From contig NZ_DATCQT010000170.1 of assembly GCF_036569345.1 (NCBI RefSeq), forward strand, positions 13,299 through 77,298: a stretch of 64,000 nucleotides of DNA, in the 5' to 3' direction. This document shows positions 1 to 9,186 of this stretch, piece after piece. Positions within the stretch are counted from its first letter, which is position 1, and each line of letters opens with the position of its first letter. The stretch is from Clostridium_AD sp036569345. Lineage in GTDB: Bacteria; Bacillota; Clostridia; Clostridiales; Clostridiaceae. The position numbers were made by a program, and so were the translations under genes. A model generated the notes under the pieces. The model did not search any database. It worked only from the letters and a program-made list of their open reading frames with translations, and was not told the DNA's origin.

Positions 1-9
1 TGCTTCACC

Positions 10-951
10 CTATTTTTTTTCTATATCTCTTTGCAGAAAATATGAAAGCACTTCAACACGCTCCTTTTGCTTAATTTCTAGTTCTTCAGGTGCCCAATTA
101 TAAAATCCTTTTCCACTTTTACACCCTAAGTTACCATCCTCAACTTTACTTTGCAATAACTTAGAAGGTTTTGCGTCATTACATAAATCTTTAAATAAAT
201 ACGTGGATATATTATTAAAAATGTCTAATCCACCCAAATCTGCGCTACATAATGGCCCTGTAACAGGTAATCTCCTTCCATGTCCATATTCGATAGCTTT
301 ATCAACTTCTTCAGGTTTTGCCCATCCTTGTTCAACTATATACATAGCTTCGCGAAGAAGTGCAAGTTGCAAGCGGTTTCCTATAAACCCTAAACATTCC
401 TTTTCCATTTTTACTGCTTTCTTACCAATAAATTCAATCCATTCCATAGTTATATCTATTGTATCTTTAGAAGTTTTTTTACCAGGAACAACTTCTACTA
501 GAGGAATTAAATATGGTGGATTCCAAAAATGAGCAATAACTACTCTCTCTGGAGATTTTACATTTTTGGCTATATCTGTTGGGCTAAGTCCTGAAGTATT
601 GGAAGCTAATATTATATTTTTTTCAGAAATTTCATCTAACTGTTTAAATATGCTCTGCTTAAGTTCCAAATCTTCAGCTAAAGACTCTATTATAAAGTCA
701 GCGTCTTTAGCTGCTTCTTCAATGGTTTTAACTCCTTTTATCTTACTTAAGATTTCCGCACATTTACTCTCATCTAATTTCCCTTCTGCTTTTAAAAGAT
801 TTAAACTAGATTTTATACTGTTAAATCCTCTCTCCAAACTTGCATCAGATCTACCATACATAACAACGTTTAAGCCCGCTTTTGCAGATAACATTGCTAT
901 TCCATGTCCCATTGTTCCAGTACCTAAAACTGCTATATTTTTTATGTTCAT
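10..951 (-). CDS. 3-hydroxyacyl-CoA dehydrogenase (3-hydroxybutyryl-CoA dehydrogenase type)
   Basis: This 313-residue protein is expected to reduce acetoacetyl-CoA to 3-hydroxybutyryl-CoA, or the reverse, with NAD(P)(H) in the cytoplasm. The N-terminus shows the Rossmann dinucleotide fold (IAVLGTGTMGHGIA, residues 6-19). Mid-protein SNTSG and the NPPYLIPLVEVVPG segment are typical of the family, and the C-terminal domain ends with GKSGKGFYNW. Length is slightly above the 280-290 residues usual for clostridial Hbd. An AAAGGA site lies about 10 nt before the ATG. It sits downstream of a sigma-54 activator and near a thiolase, which suggests butanoate or hydroxyacyl-CoA metabolism. The exact chain-length preference cannot be told from sequence. 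Confidence 0.9.
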   Translation of the reverse strand: MNIKNIAVLGTGTMGHGIAMLSAKAGLNVVMYGRSDASLERGFNSIKSSLNLLKAEGKLDESKCAEILSKIKGVKTIEEAAKDADFIIESLAEDLELKQSIFKQLDEISEKNIILASNTSGLSPTDIAKNVKSPERVVIAHFWNPPYLIPLVEVVPGKKTSKDTIDITMEWIEFIGKKAVKMEKECLGFIGNRLQLALLREAMYIVEQGWAKPEEVDKAIEYGHGRRLPVTGPLCSADLGGLDIFNNISTYLFKDLCNDAKPSKLLQSKVEDGNLGCKSGKGFYNWAPEELEIKQKERVEVLSYFLQRDIEKK

Positions 952-1140
952 TATTTATCATCCTTTCAATATAATAAATTATTATTTACATCTTAACTAT
1001 AAACATGAAATTTCCTATCATGTTTACATCTGTTTATATGAAATCAGCTATTGTTACATTGCCTACATAATAATTATCATTTTGCATATTTATACTCCAA
1101 TGGTTCTACTTAATACTTTCTAATAAAAACATTTACAAAG

Positions 1141-1167
1141 CTATATCAGTTATCACAACTGATATAA
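1141..1167 (-). terminator. Hairpin downstream of sigma-54 regulator
   Basis: TATATCAGTT and AACTGATATA form a 10-bp stem with a 5-nt loop between the regulator gene and the dehydrogenase. Only a weak T-tract follows on the minus strand, so termination may be partial and could allow read-through into the dehydrogenase. Confidence 0.5.
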
Positions 1168-1207
1168 CCTCTTCTAATGTCAATTAGAGAATTGCATAAA
1201 TTAAATA

Positions 1208-2923
1208 TCATTTATTATATTCTAAGTTGTATTCCTCTATTTTCTTATATAAACCTACCCTACTTATCCCTAATATTTTAGAAGTTTTATTTTTATTCCA
1301 TTGATTTAATTTTAAGCAATTATAAATAACCTCTTTTTCAACATCTTTTAGAATACATTTTAAGGATTCATTCTCGGTATTGTATTGGCGTTTAAATTTA
1401 TTTTCTATAAATTTTTCAGGAAGATGTTTTGGCTTTATAATTAAATCTGCATCTAAATAGTTAATAGCTCTTTCAATTACATTTTCTAATTCACGAATAT
1501 TTCCAGGCCAATCATAATTAGTCAAACACACAATAGCTTCTTTAGATATACCTTCTGTATATATATCAAGTCTATTAGCCACCTTACTTCTTAGTGTATT
1601 TGCTATTTCTGGGATATCTTCCTTTCTTTCTCTTAGAGGTGGCAATACTACCCTTATTACATTAAGCCTATAATATAAATCTTCTCTAAAAGTACCATTT
1701 TTTACGCCATCCTCAAGGTTTTTATTTGTTGACGCAATAATTCTTACATCTATTTTCTTAATTACCGTCCCCCCTACACGTTCTATTTCTTTTTCTTGAA
1801 GCACTCTTAACAGCTTAACCTGCATGCTTAACGGCATGTCCCCTATTTCATCGAGCAATATAGTACCACCGTTTGCTATTTCAAACTTACCCATTTTGCC
1901 ACTTTTTTTAGCTCCTGTAAATGCTCCTTCTTCATATCCAAACAGTTCTGATTCAATCAATTCTTGAGGAATAGCGGCACAGTTAATTTTTACAAATGGT
2001 AATAAGCACCTATCACTTGCATTATGAATAGCATTTGCAAATAGTTCTTTCCCCGTTCCGCTTTCTCCGATTAATAGGACATTTGAATTTGTATTTGCTG
2101 TACGCATCGCGATTTCTTTCGATAGTTTAGATTTTACAGAGCTACCAATAATATGTTCAAATGAATATTTAGCTTTACTTTCGTTATCAGATTCTATTTT
2201 ATAGAATTCTAATTCCTTTTGTAGGTTATTTATTTTTTTGCTTAAGAAAAGGAAATCATGTATATCCTTAAAGGCTGCTTTTCCTACAGCTCCGACAACC
2301 TTTCCTTCCTCGGTTATTGGAATTCTCATTGCAATCACTTTATTACCCTTTATATCCTGGATATCCCCTATCTCCATTTTTCCTATTTCCAGAACCTTTG
2401 TCATTCTAGTGTTTTCTATTATTTCTTCCACATGTTTTCCCTCAGGATTTTCACAATTAAGGAACTCCTTATAAGCTTTACTCATCATAGTAATAATGCC
2501 TTTTCCATTCACTACAACTACCCATTCATTTGCTGTATTCATAATAGTATTCAAAATATCGATATAAAGTTTATTAGCATCCATTTCATTTTTCATACTT
2601 TTTATTATAGTTATATCTTGAAAAACTGCAAAAGCACCTAAAACATTACCGTTCCTAGTTATTGGAATTCGGTTTGTTTCAAACTCCCGCCCATTAGAAA
2701 TAAAATTCTGTTTAACTTCACCTATTCCAGTTCTTAAAGTATTTATAAGATTAGTATGTGGCAATACTTTCTCTATAGGTTTTCCTAAAACGTTTTCACG
2801 ACTGGTGCCAAGTAAATCTTCGGCAATTTTATTAATTAATACTATATTTCCATCATTACTAATAGCAATAACAGCCTCACTTATGTTATTTATTAAACTT
2901 GTAAACGTTTTGTTGAAAATCAC
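1208..2923 (-). CDS. Sigma-54-dependent transcriptional activator with PAS domains
   Basis: This cytoplasmic bacterial enhancer-binding protein (about 571 aa) activates RpoN promoters. Two PAS-type sensory regions occupy roughly residues 5-225, followed by a AAA+ domain with Walker A GESGTGKE, the sigma-54 contact motif GAFTGA, and LDEIGDMP. A Fis-type helix-turn-helix sits at the C-terminus (NKTSKILGISRVGLYKKI). The longest reading frame starts at a GTG directly abutting AGGA. I prefer the GTG three codons in, which has AGGAG at proper spacing. Flanking thiolase and hydroxyacyl-CoA dehydrogenase genes are plausible targets. I could not find a clean -24/-12 element in the flanking gaps. Confidence 0.92.
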   Translation of the reverse strand: MIFNKTFTSLINNISEAVIAISNDGNIVLINKIAEDLLGTSRENVLGKPIEKVLPHTNLINTLRTGIGEVKQNFISNGREFETNRIPITRNGNVLGAFAVFQDITIIKSMKNEMDANKLYIDILNTIMNTANEWVVVVNGKGIITMMSKAYKEFLNCENPEGKHVEEIIENTRMTKVLEIGKMEIGDIQDIKGNKVIAMRIPITEEGKVVGAVGKAAFKDIHDFLFLSKKINNLQKELEFYKIESDNESKAKYSFEHIIGSSVKSKLSKEIAMRTANTNSNVLLIGESGTGKELFANAIHNASDRCLLPFVKINCAAIPQELIESELFGYEEGAFTGAKKSGKMGKFEIANGGTILLDEIGDMPLSMQVKLLRVLQEKEIERVGGTVIKKIDVRIIASTNKNLEDGVKNGTFREDLYYRLNVIRVVLPPLRERKEDIPEIANTLRSKVANRLDIYTEGISKEAIVCLTNYDWPGNIRELENVIERAINYLDADLIIKPKHLPEKFIENKFKRQYNTENESLKCILKDVEKEVIYNCLKLNQWNKNKTSKILGISRVGLYKKIEEYNLEYNK

Positions 2924-3030
2924 AAATACCACTCCTAAATATAGATAATTATATTAATATACAAATTCTTATAATATTAACTTTATTATACTCTAGATAT
3001 GTCTAAATTCAAATTAATATTATTATAGTA

Positions 3031-3075
3031 AAAACAAATTAGTCTCATAAAAAATCTATGAGACTAATTTGTTTT
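3031..3075 (-). terminator. Bidirectional intrinsic terminator
   Basis: An almost perfect 18-19 bp stem (AAACAAATTAGTCTCATA and its complement) lies just after the thiolase stop. T-runs are present on both sides. On the minus strand the stem is followed by TTTTTACT. Confidence 0.85.
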
Positions 3076-3098
3076 CTATTTAATACATATTAAGAAAT

Positions 3099-4277
3099 TT
3101 ATCTTTCAATTACTATTGCTGTTCCTTGCCCACCACCTATACATAATGTGGCTAACCCTTTTTTCGCATCCCTTTTGATCATTTCATGAATTAACGTTAC
3201 TAATATTCTTCCTCCAGAACCTCCTAGAGCATGTCCGAGTGCTATTGCTCCACCATTAACATTCACCTTTTCCATATCCAAGTTTAAGTCTTTAGCAACA
3301 GCTAAGCTTTGTGCTGCAAATGCCTCATTTAACTCAATTAAGTCCATATCCTCTACCTTTAAGTTAGCCTTTTCCAATGCAGCTCTAGTTGAAACAACTG
3401 GACCATATCCCATAATTGCTGGGTCTAGTCCTTTAGATGCAAAAGAAACAATTTTTGCTAAAGGTTTAATTCCTAATTGCTTTGCTTTATCAGCACTCAT
3501 TATTACAAATGCTGCTGCTCCATCATTTATTCCAGACGAATTTCCAGCAGTTACTGTTCCATCCTTTTTAAAAGCTGGTTTTAACTTAGTTAAGTTTTCT
3601 ATGTGAGATCCAAATTTAGGATATTCATCTTGCTCAAAAATTATCGCATCTCCTTTTTTTTGTGGAATACTAATAGGGACTATTTCATCTTTAAATTTAC
3701 CTTCTAAAATTGCTTTTTCTGTTTTAAGTTGAGAATTCAGAGAAAAGTTATCTTGCATTTCCCTAGTAATATTCCATCTCTGCGCTATATTCTCAGCAGT
3801 AACTCCCATATGATAATCAAGGAATGGATCTATAAGGGCATCTTTAAATATCGCATCTTTAATTTTTCCATCACCCATTCTCTGACCCCATCTATTTTCT
3901 GTCAAAAGGTACGGGGACATTGACATGTTTTCCATACCACCTGCAACAACAATGTCACTATCTCCTGATAAAATCATTTGATAAGCTAAAGATACGGCTC
4001 TTAATCCTGATCCACAGAGTTTATTAATCGTAAAAGATGGAACCTCATAAGGTATTCCTGCTTTTATAGCTGCTTGTCTACTAGGATTTGGTCCACCGTC
4101 TCCTTGGAGTACATTACCCATAACTACTTCATCAATAATTTCAGGTTTTATACCTGCTCTAATAATAGCCTCTTTAATTACTGCAGCTCCTAACTTAACC
4201 GCTGAAACATTTTTAAGACTCCCTCCAAAGGATCCTACTGCTGATCTTACCGCACTAACTATAACTACTTCTTTCAT
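3099..4277 (-). CDS. thlA: Acetyl-CoA C-acetyltransferase (thiolase)
   Basis: The 392-residue biosynthetic-type thiolase condenses two acetyl-CoA into acetoacetyl-CoA, the entry to butyrate-type fermentation, or runs in reverse. The active-site Cys lies in NKLCGSGLRA (about residue 88). The C-terminal catalytic motifs NGGAIALGHALGGSGGR and CIGGGQGTA are intact. Length is exactly typical. TAGGAGG precedes the ATG. Directly upstream is a decayed 3-hydroxybutyryl-CoA dehydrogenase end, so the gene was probably second in an hbd-thl operon. The choice of symbol thlA over atoB is by family resemblance only. Confidence 0.93.
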   Translation of the reverse strand: MKEVVIVSAVRSAVGSFGGSLKNVSAVKLGAAVIKEAIIRAGIKPEIIDEVVMGNVLQGDGGPNPSRQAAIKAGIPYEVPSFTINKLCGSGLRAVSLAYQMILSGDSDIVVAGGMENMSMSPYLLTENRWGQRMGDGKIKDAIFKDALIDPFLDYHMGVTAENIAQRWNITREMQDNFSLNSQLKTEKAILEGKFKDEIVPISIPQKKGDAIIFEQDEYPKFGSHIENLTKLKPAFKKDGTVTAGNSSGINDGAAAFVIMSADKAKQLGIKPLAKIVSFASKGLDPAIMGYGPVVSTRAALEKANLKVEDMDLIELNEAFAAQSLAVAKDLNLDMEKVNVNGGAIALGHALGGSGGRILVTLIHEMIKRDAKKGLATLCIGGGQGTAIVIER

Positions 4278-4312
4278 AACGATGCCTCCTAAATTAGTAT
4301 GATGAATTTCTT

Positions 4313-4470
4313 TTATTTTGCGTATTCAAAAAAACCTTTTCCAGTCTTTCTACCAAGCAATTTTCCACTTACCATTTTTTTAAGCAGTGGATTTGGTCTG
4401 TACTTTGGATCACCAACATCTAGTGTAAACACTATCTTTGTTTTATTTGTATAATAAGCATATATCATAC
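4313..4470 (-). pseudogene. C-terminal fossil of a 3-hydroxybutyryl-CoA dehydrogenase
   Basis: Reading the minus strand from about 4432 to the stop at 4313 gives a clean 40-codon tail containing DVGDPKYRPNPLLKKMV and GRKTGKGFFEYAK. These are hallmarks of the clostridial Hbd C-terminus. Further upstream the frame fades (AYYTNKTKIVFT) and no start or Rossmann domain exists. The fragment ends shortly before the thiolase ribosome binding site, so it is what remains of an upstream operon partner. It differs in sequence from the intact dehydrogenase at 10-951. Confidence 0.85.
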
Positions 4471-4689
4471 CAAGTATAATATAATATGTGATTATTTATT
4501 TAATCATTCCCAATCTAGCTTATTACTATATCGTAAGGCTCCATTTGTTATCCCCTACGTAATTGTACTTATAAATTATAGATAATAAAATTGTACATTA
4601 TATTTACACTTTTTTTTGTTTTCTATCTAAACTAAATAGATTCCTTGAAAACAAATACTGTATATTTTATTTACATGTTATCATTTTTT

Positions 4690-4724
4690 AAAATAAAAGC
4701 ATTGCTGTTAAATGCAGCAATGCT
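4690..4724 (-). terminator. Intrinsic terminator of histidine kinase gene
   Basis: AGCATTGCTG and CAGCAATGCT form a perfect 10-bp stem with a 7-nt loop. On the minus strand it is followed by TTTTATTTTA, just past the stop of the kinase at 4773. The rest of the 4471-4772 gap shows nothing else I can identify. Confidence 0.85.
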
Positions 4725-4772
4725 AATGGTCCTTATGTTAACAATTAAACTTACGTACTCACTGTATCATTA

Positions 4773-6641
4773 TCAAAATATATCTGAAAGTTCAACTTGC
4801 AAGTCTTCTTTTTTATTTCTAATTGTATTACTAATAAATATATTTTCTTCATTAACTTTTCTTGTAGGAAGGTAAACTGTAAACGTACTTCCTTTTCCAA
4901 TCTCACTTTCAACATGTATACTTCCCTGATGCAATTCAACAATTGCTTTAACCAAACTTAGGCCTATCCCTGTCCCTTCAGCATTTCTTGATAACGATTT
5001 GTTTACCTGCCTAAATCTATTAAATATCATATCTAATTCATTACGTTCAATACCTATGCCATTATCCCTTACCGAGATTTCAATTAATTCGTTTTTATCT
5101 TTAACATTAACAAAGATTTTATTTTCCTCATCAGAAAATTTAATTGCATTTGATATAAGATTTAATAAAATCCTCTCTATCTTTTCTGGATCACAAGCAA
5201 TAATTTTTTCTTCTATATCTGTATCAAAAATTATATCTAAACCCTTAACATCAGTGTATGCTGCAACTGAATTCACTATTTCCTCTACAATTTCCACTAT
5301 GTTGTAGTTTGATAAGTTAAGTTCAAAAAATCCTGCTTCAATTTTTGATAAATCCACTATGTTATTAATGAGTTTAGATAATCTATAACAATTTTGCATC
5401 ATTGAGTTAATGTATTTAAAGATAGATTCCTTATTTTTATCTAAGGATCCATTCTTACAATACATATTAAATAATTGTATTGTTGAATATATCACATTCA
5501 ATGGCGTTTTAAGTTCATGAGATATATTAGCTAAAAATTCTTCTTGAGACTCCAATGCTTTTTCCATTATTTTATTAGATTTTATTTCAGTTGTAATATC
5601 GATTATTAGCATAAGTATTTCTTGTATTTCTCCATTTAGTTCAAACACTGGCTCAAATATAACATTCCAATATATCTCATCCCCATTAATTAGATGAATT
5701 TTTTTATTTATATACTTTATTTTCTTCTCTGTAATAACTTCATTAATTTTCTGCAAGTATTCATCATCTAAAAAGTTCGTAATTATATCTGAAATTTTAG
5801 TATCCCTTATTTGCTTTGCTGATTCTATATGTGGCATAAATTTTTTTATAATATTTAGTGCCCTTTGGTTTATTTGTAAAATCTTTAAATCTGGCGAAGA
5901 TAGGCTTATTACAGGCAATTCAAGATTATATATAAGTCTATCCAAAAATTCATTTCTACTTTCTACAATTTCTATTATTGCTTCTAATTCTTTTTTCTGT
6001 TCTTCAATTTTCTTAGTTTTACTAAGCATGATTTGGTTCATTATATTAAGTTTGTCATTTTGATTTCTTAACAATAATTCACGTTCGATTGCATCAACTA
6101 CAGTAGTTAATGTCAGTAAGAAAAATGGATTGTGAAGTATTACGGAAGTCATAATACATATACTCCCTAGTATATTATTAATATCTGTATAATGAAATGG
6201 AACTCCATAGCAAGCACTATTATGTAAAAATGTATGAAAATGGTTAGTGCCAATTAACTGTACTGGATGATTTTGTTTTAGTGTTAAACTAACAACATTT
6301 GTACCCATGTCATCTTCGCTAAATTGAATACCAGTCCTAATTCCTAATTTAGTCATAGTCGATTTTATTGTTTCATCACCTAGAGTATCCAATAAATAAC
6401 CGTTTTCGTCTGAAATAACAATTATTATAGGAGTACCTTCTAATGATTTTATTATTTTTTCACTAAAGAATTTTACAACCTCTAAGATGTCCTTATAAGT
6501 TTCTTTCTTTTCTGTAAGTTTTAGCTCTGACATAATATTTTTAGGTGACTTAGATTCATTAGGATTCATACCTAATTCGAAGCACCTTTTTTTAGATTCT
6601 ATAATATAAGTTGGCTCTTGCTGATAATCTTGCTGCAGCAT
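4773..6641 (-). CDS. Orphan sensor histidine kinase (GAF-like, PAS, HisKA, HATPase)
   Basis: A soluble kinase of about 622 aa. The N-terminus resembles the GAF-type sensor of AcoR-like regulators (SDENGYLLDTLGDE, FSEDDMGTN, HTFLHNSACYG). A coiled coil follows at about 195-235 and a PAS domain at about 240-350. The phospho-acceptor His is in FLANISHELKTPLNV (about residue 378 from the upstream ATG). The ATPase domain has NLISNAIKFS, DNGIGI and GTGIGLSLVK. It ends LQVELSDIF, resembling the end of the kinase at 12113. The first ATG is only 1 nt from AGGAGG, so I use the ATG three codons in. No response regulator is adjacent. It may feed Spo0A, as orphan clostridial kinases do. Confidence 0.9.
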   Translation of the reverse strand: MLQQDYQQEPTYIIESKKRCFELGMNPNESKSPKNIMSELKLTEKKETYKDILEVVKFFSEKIIKSLEGTPIIIVISDENGYLLDTLGDETIKSTMTKLGIRTGIQFSEDDMGTNVVSLTLKQNHPVQLIGTNHFHTFLHNSACYGVPFHYTDINNILGSICIMTSVILHNPFFLLTLTTVVDAIERELLLRNQNDKLNIMNQIMLSKTKKIEEQKKELEAIIEIVESRNEFLDRLIYNLELPVISLSSPDLKILQINQRALNIIKKFMPHIESAKQIRDTKISDIITNFLDDEYLQKINEVITEKKIKYINKKIHLINGDEIYWNVIFEPVFELNGEIQEILMLIIDITTEIKSNKIMEKALESQEEFLANISHELKTPLNVIYSTIQLFNMYCKNGSLDKNKESIFKYINSMMQNCYRLSKLINNIVDLSKIEAGFFELNLSNYNIVEIVEEIVNSVAAYTDVKGLDIIFDTDIEEKIIACDPEKIERILLNLISNAIKFSDEENKIFVNVKDKNELIEISVRDNGIGIERNELDMIFNRFRQVNKSLSRNAEGTGIGLSLVKAIVELHQGSIHVESEIGKGSTFTVYLPTRKVNEENIFISNTIRNKKEDLQVELSDIF

Positions 6642-6970
6642 ATGTTGCATTCCTCCTATGAATCTGAAAGTAGGTATATGTTCGTTTTATAATTAATACT
6701 ATAATAATTATACCTTTTACTTTTTATTATAATAATTATACCCTATATTTCTATATTAATTCGCAAACTTTGTCAATTTTTATATAAAATTGTAATTAAA
6801 TTTTAACATATCTCTCTTTCAGAGACAATACATTGATTTATATTAAATACAATAAAACCCTAGACTAAATAATTAGTCTAGGGTTATTAAAAGTTCATTT
6901 GTACCTTTTTTTATGGCTAATGAACTTCCTTTTATAATTTCATTTCCCCCATTCGTTATAAAATCTTATT
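6642..6970. other. Intergenic gap with bidirectional terminator
   Basis: This gap is mostly AT-rich. It contains one clear structure at 6856-6885 (AACCCTAGACTAA, 4-nt loop, complement). On the minus strand that hairpin is followed by TTTATTG, which would end the transcript from the chemoreceptor-like gene. The promoter of the downstream kinase is presumably in the AT-rich part at 6660-6830, but I cannot pin a box. Confidence 0.6.
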
Positions 6971-7810
6971 TTATTGGTTAAGGTTTTCTGAAAGCTGTAA
7001 AAGTTTTAAAGATAATTCATTTAATTTTCCACTATTAATAGCTATTTGCTCCGCTTGCATAGATTGTTGCTCAGTTGTAGCCGTATATTCATTAATAAAG
7101 ATAATAAGATTATTTATGTCTTCTTTTATCTTAGTTAAAGTTCCATTTATTTGATTAGCTGAGTCTTTACTGTTGGATGCAAGTTTTCTGATCTCTCCTG
7201 ACACTACGGAGAAAGTTCTTCCATGTTCACCTGCTCTCGCAGCCTCAATAGCAGCATTAAGGCCTAGTAGATTAGTTGTATCTGAAATTGTTTTAATATA
7301 TTTAAGTACCCCATCCATATTTGCAATACCCACTTTAGTACCATCAACTAAGCGGCTAACATTTTGAGTGTTGGCAAACATCTCTTCAGTAGAACTTGCT
7401 AATTCCTGAGAAGATGCTGCTAACTCTTGTGAAAAATTACTAAGCTCATTAGCCATCTCTATTACTGTGCTTTCTTTTTCTAATGAGACTGCATAGGTTA
7501 AAGTACCCACTGCATTTCCTGTATTATCATTAACTAAAGGTACGCTATAAACTCTAATTGGAAAACCATATACTTCCTTTGGGTATTTTGCCTCTTGTTT
7601 TTGTTTAGTTCTTGCAGCCCTTGCTGCAGCGCTATTTTCAAGCAGATTCACACCTACTTTAACATTTAGCTCAAAAGTTTTAGCCGGATGTATTAATACA
7701 TATTTCTCTTTATCTGTAAGAAAAATTGTATTATCAGAAATAAAAAGGTCAGGTAATATATTGAATATAGTTTTAAATATAGAAAAATATTCTTCATCTT
7801 CTACAATCAT
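6971..7810 (-). CDS. Small soluble methyl-accepting chemotaxis-like protein
   Basis: At 279 residues this is a short cytoplasmic receptor. An N-terminal PAS/Cache-like sensor covers about residues 1-130 (FLTDKEKYVLIHPAKTFELNV, split here by no membrane segment). The signalling coiled coil contains TNLLGLNAAIEAARAGEHGR, the CheA/CheW-binding hairpin of MCPs, followed by FSVVSGEIRKLASNS. It lacks transmembrane helices, a HAMP domain and the long methylation helices. AAGGAG precedes the ATG. It lies between orphan kinases and a CheB-CheR fusion, so it may act in a non-motility chemosensory circuit. That role is inference. Confidence 0.85.
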   Translation of the reverse strand: MIVEDEEYFSIFKTIFNILPDLFISDNTIFLTDKEKYVLIHPAKTFELNVKVGVNLLENSAAARAARTKQKQEAKYPKEVYGFPIRVYSVPLVNDNTGNAVGTLTYAVSLEKESTVIEMANELSNFSQELAASSQELASSTEEMFANTQNVSRLVDGTKVGIANMDGVLKYIKTISDTTNLLGLNAAIEAARAGEHGRTFSVVSGEIRKLASNSKDSANQINGTLTKIKEDINNLIIFINEYTATTEQQSMQAEQIAINSGKLNELSLKLLQLSENLNQ

Positions 7811-7957
7811 TTTAACTTCTCCTTTTTCCTAAAATATTATTAATTGGCTTTATAACTTTAGAAATATATTATTATAAAAAAATAGTTAAATATGTATTAT
7901 ATTAATAATATACCATAAAATAAGGAAAATGAAAACAGTATTGGAATTCTAAAAATA

Positions 7958-8002
7958 GAAAACGCCATGTATTAGTTATTACAACTAGTACATGGCGTTT
8001 TC
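7958..8002 (-). terminator. Bidirectional intrinsic terminator
   Basis: A long stem (AAAACGCCATGTA and its complement TACATGGCGTTTT, extended by partial pairing) lies downstream of the DUF3231 gene. The minus strand continues CTATTTTTAG, and the plus strand continues CTCTCTTTTTT. Confidence 0.8.
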
Positions 8003-8034
8003 TCTCTTTTTTCACTTCAAAATAAGTAATAATT

Positions 8035-9018
8035 TTATGTAACTGGCTCGCCGTAAATTGGGATTGCTCTTGTCCAACCCTTCATTTTTCCATACTTCAG
8101 ATATTTATCGTAATACTCTAACTCCGAATCAAGGATACCGGTCCATAACTTACGCAATTCCTCGTTCCTAATTGTCTCAATAATTGCTCTGAGATGAGCA
8201 TCTAAGGATGATAATTGCCAGCTTAAAATAATTCGGTACATAAACTTATCCGTGATCATTTCAGGATCTATTGGTGTCTTTACTGGCAGTGCCGATCTGT
8301 TAGGTAACGGTATATTAAGCTTTAGTGCTAAATCCTCTAGCTTTTTAACCTGCTTGTTATAAATATATAACCCATGTTGAAGTATTACCTTAAACTCAGT
8401 ATCATGAGCAAAACCCCCGAATATACCTATGAGTTCAATTTGTTCATATCTCATAACAATATGATCCCAAATATGAAATGCTTCTGACGTGGAAAGCGCT
8501 TCTTTTTCTTGTAGAATAGCTGTCTTATATGTAGGATACGTCTCCTCCCAGCCCTTTAATTTACCAAACTTATAAAGGGTATCAAAATCCTGAAAATGAG
8601 TTTTTAAATCTTGTATGATAATACTTCTTAAATTATCATTCGTACTAGTTGAGCGAACTGCATGGCTAAGAGACATCAACTGCGCTACAAGGTCATGGTA
8701 TATCTTTTTATAGATATAATCATCTGTTATATCATTAAGACGGGTTGCAAACTTAACGTCCACCGGAGGTCTGTTTGGCATTATGATACGAAATTTTTCA
8801 CCTAATTTCTCTAAATTATTTATTCGATTTTCAAAATTTTTCTGAAATCCATTTAGGACTACTTCCCAACCTATGTCATGAACAAAGTTCTTAAATAATT
8901 GAACTGTTTGAGTACTAACATATCTTGCTCTTAGAAGACTATATATATTATATGCCTCCTGGATATCTATAACGTCTTCTCTCTTTTTAACTTTCTTTAT
9001 TAATGAAACTATATCCAA
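8035..9018 (-). CDS. DUF3231 family protein (duplicated ferritin-like/coat-F-like helical domain)
   Basis: This predicted cytoplasmic all-helical protein of about 327 aa has two similar halves (about 5-165 and 170-327). Each half carries an asparagine-arginine loop (IIMPNRPPVD; IPLPNRSALPV), a helix with AQLMSLSHAVRSTSTND or SSLDAHLRAIIETIRN, and a closing GKLKGWEETYPTY or GKMKGWTRAIPIY. This matches the DUF3231 layout found in Bacilli and Clostridia, often spore-associated. Biochemical function is unknown. The frame opens at a TTG inside the GAGGGG site; I prefer the TTG five codons later, 7 nt behind that site. Confidence 0.8.
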   Translation of the reverse strand: MDIVSLIKKVKKREDVIDIQEAYNIYSLLRARYVSTQTVQLFKNFVHDIGWEVVLNGFQKNFENRINNLEKLGEKFRIIMPNRPPVDVKFATRLNDITDDYIYKKIYHDLVAQLMSLSHAVRSTSTNDNLRSIIIQDLKTHFQDFDTLYKFGKLKGWEETYPTYKTAILQEKEALSTSEAFHIWDHIVMRYEQIELIGIFGGFAHDTEFKVILQHGLYIYNKQVKKLEDLALKLNIPLPNRSALPVKTPIDPEMITDKFMYRIILSWQLSSLDAHLRAIIETIRNEELRKLWTGILDSELEYYDKYLKYGKMKGWTRAIPIYGEPVT

Positions 9019-9098
9019 TCTTTCACCCCTCAATTGTAAATATTGTTATTATTATGTGTAGAATAACTTTTATATATACAATTAGGGATAAAATACTT

Positions 9099-9180
9099 AG
9101 GGGCATGAAAATAAATAACCAGTCAAAGTATGACGCAAAATAGACCCCCATACTCACTTGTTATTTACTTGAATGTCCCT
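9099..9180. repeat. MITE-like imperfect palindrome, copy 1
   Basis: The left end AGGGGCATGAAAATAAATAA and the right end TTATTTACTTGAATGTCCCT are near reverse complements. The whole 82-bp unit can fold on itself. A related palindrome with the same CATGAAAATAAATAA core occurs at 46906-46965. It sits immediately after the CheB-CheR fusion gene and could also serve as its terminator. Confidence 0.6.
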
Positions 9181-9186
9181 TAAAAC

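Noticed and set aside
566..1123. Long plus-strand reading frame
   Set aside because: It lies antisense to the 3-hydroxyacyl-CoA dehydrogenase, has no ribosome site and has a non-protein-like composition; it is a shadow.
952..1140. Sigma-54 promoter before the dehydrogenase
   Set aside because: The best candidate, TTGGAG...ATATGCA, has GG and GC separated by 11 nt rather than the required 10, so it is not supported.
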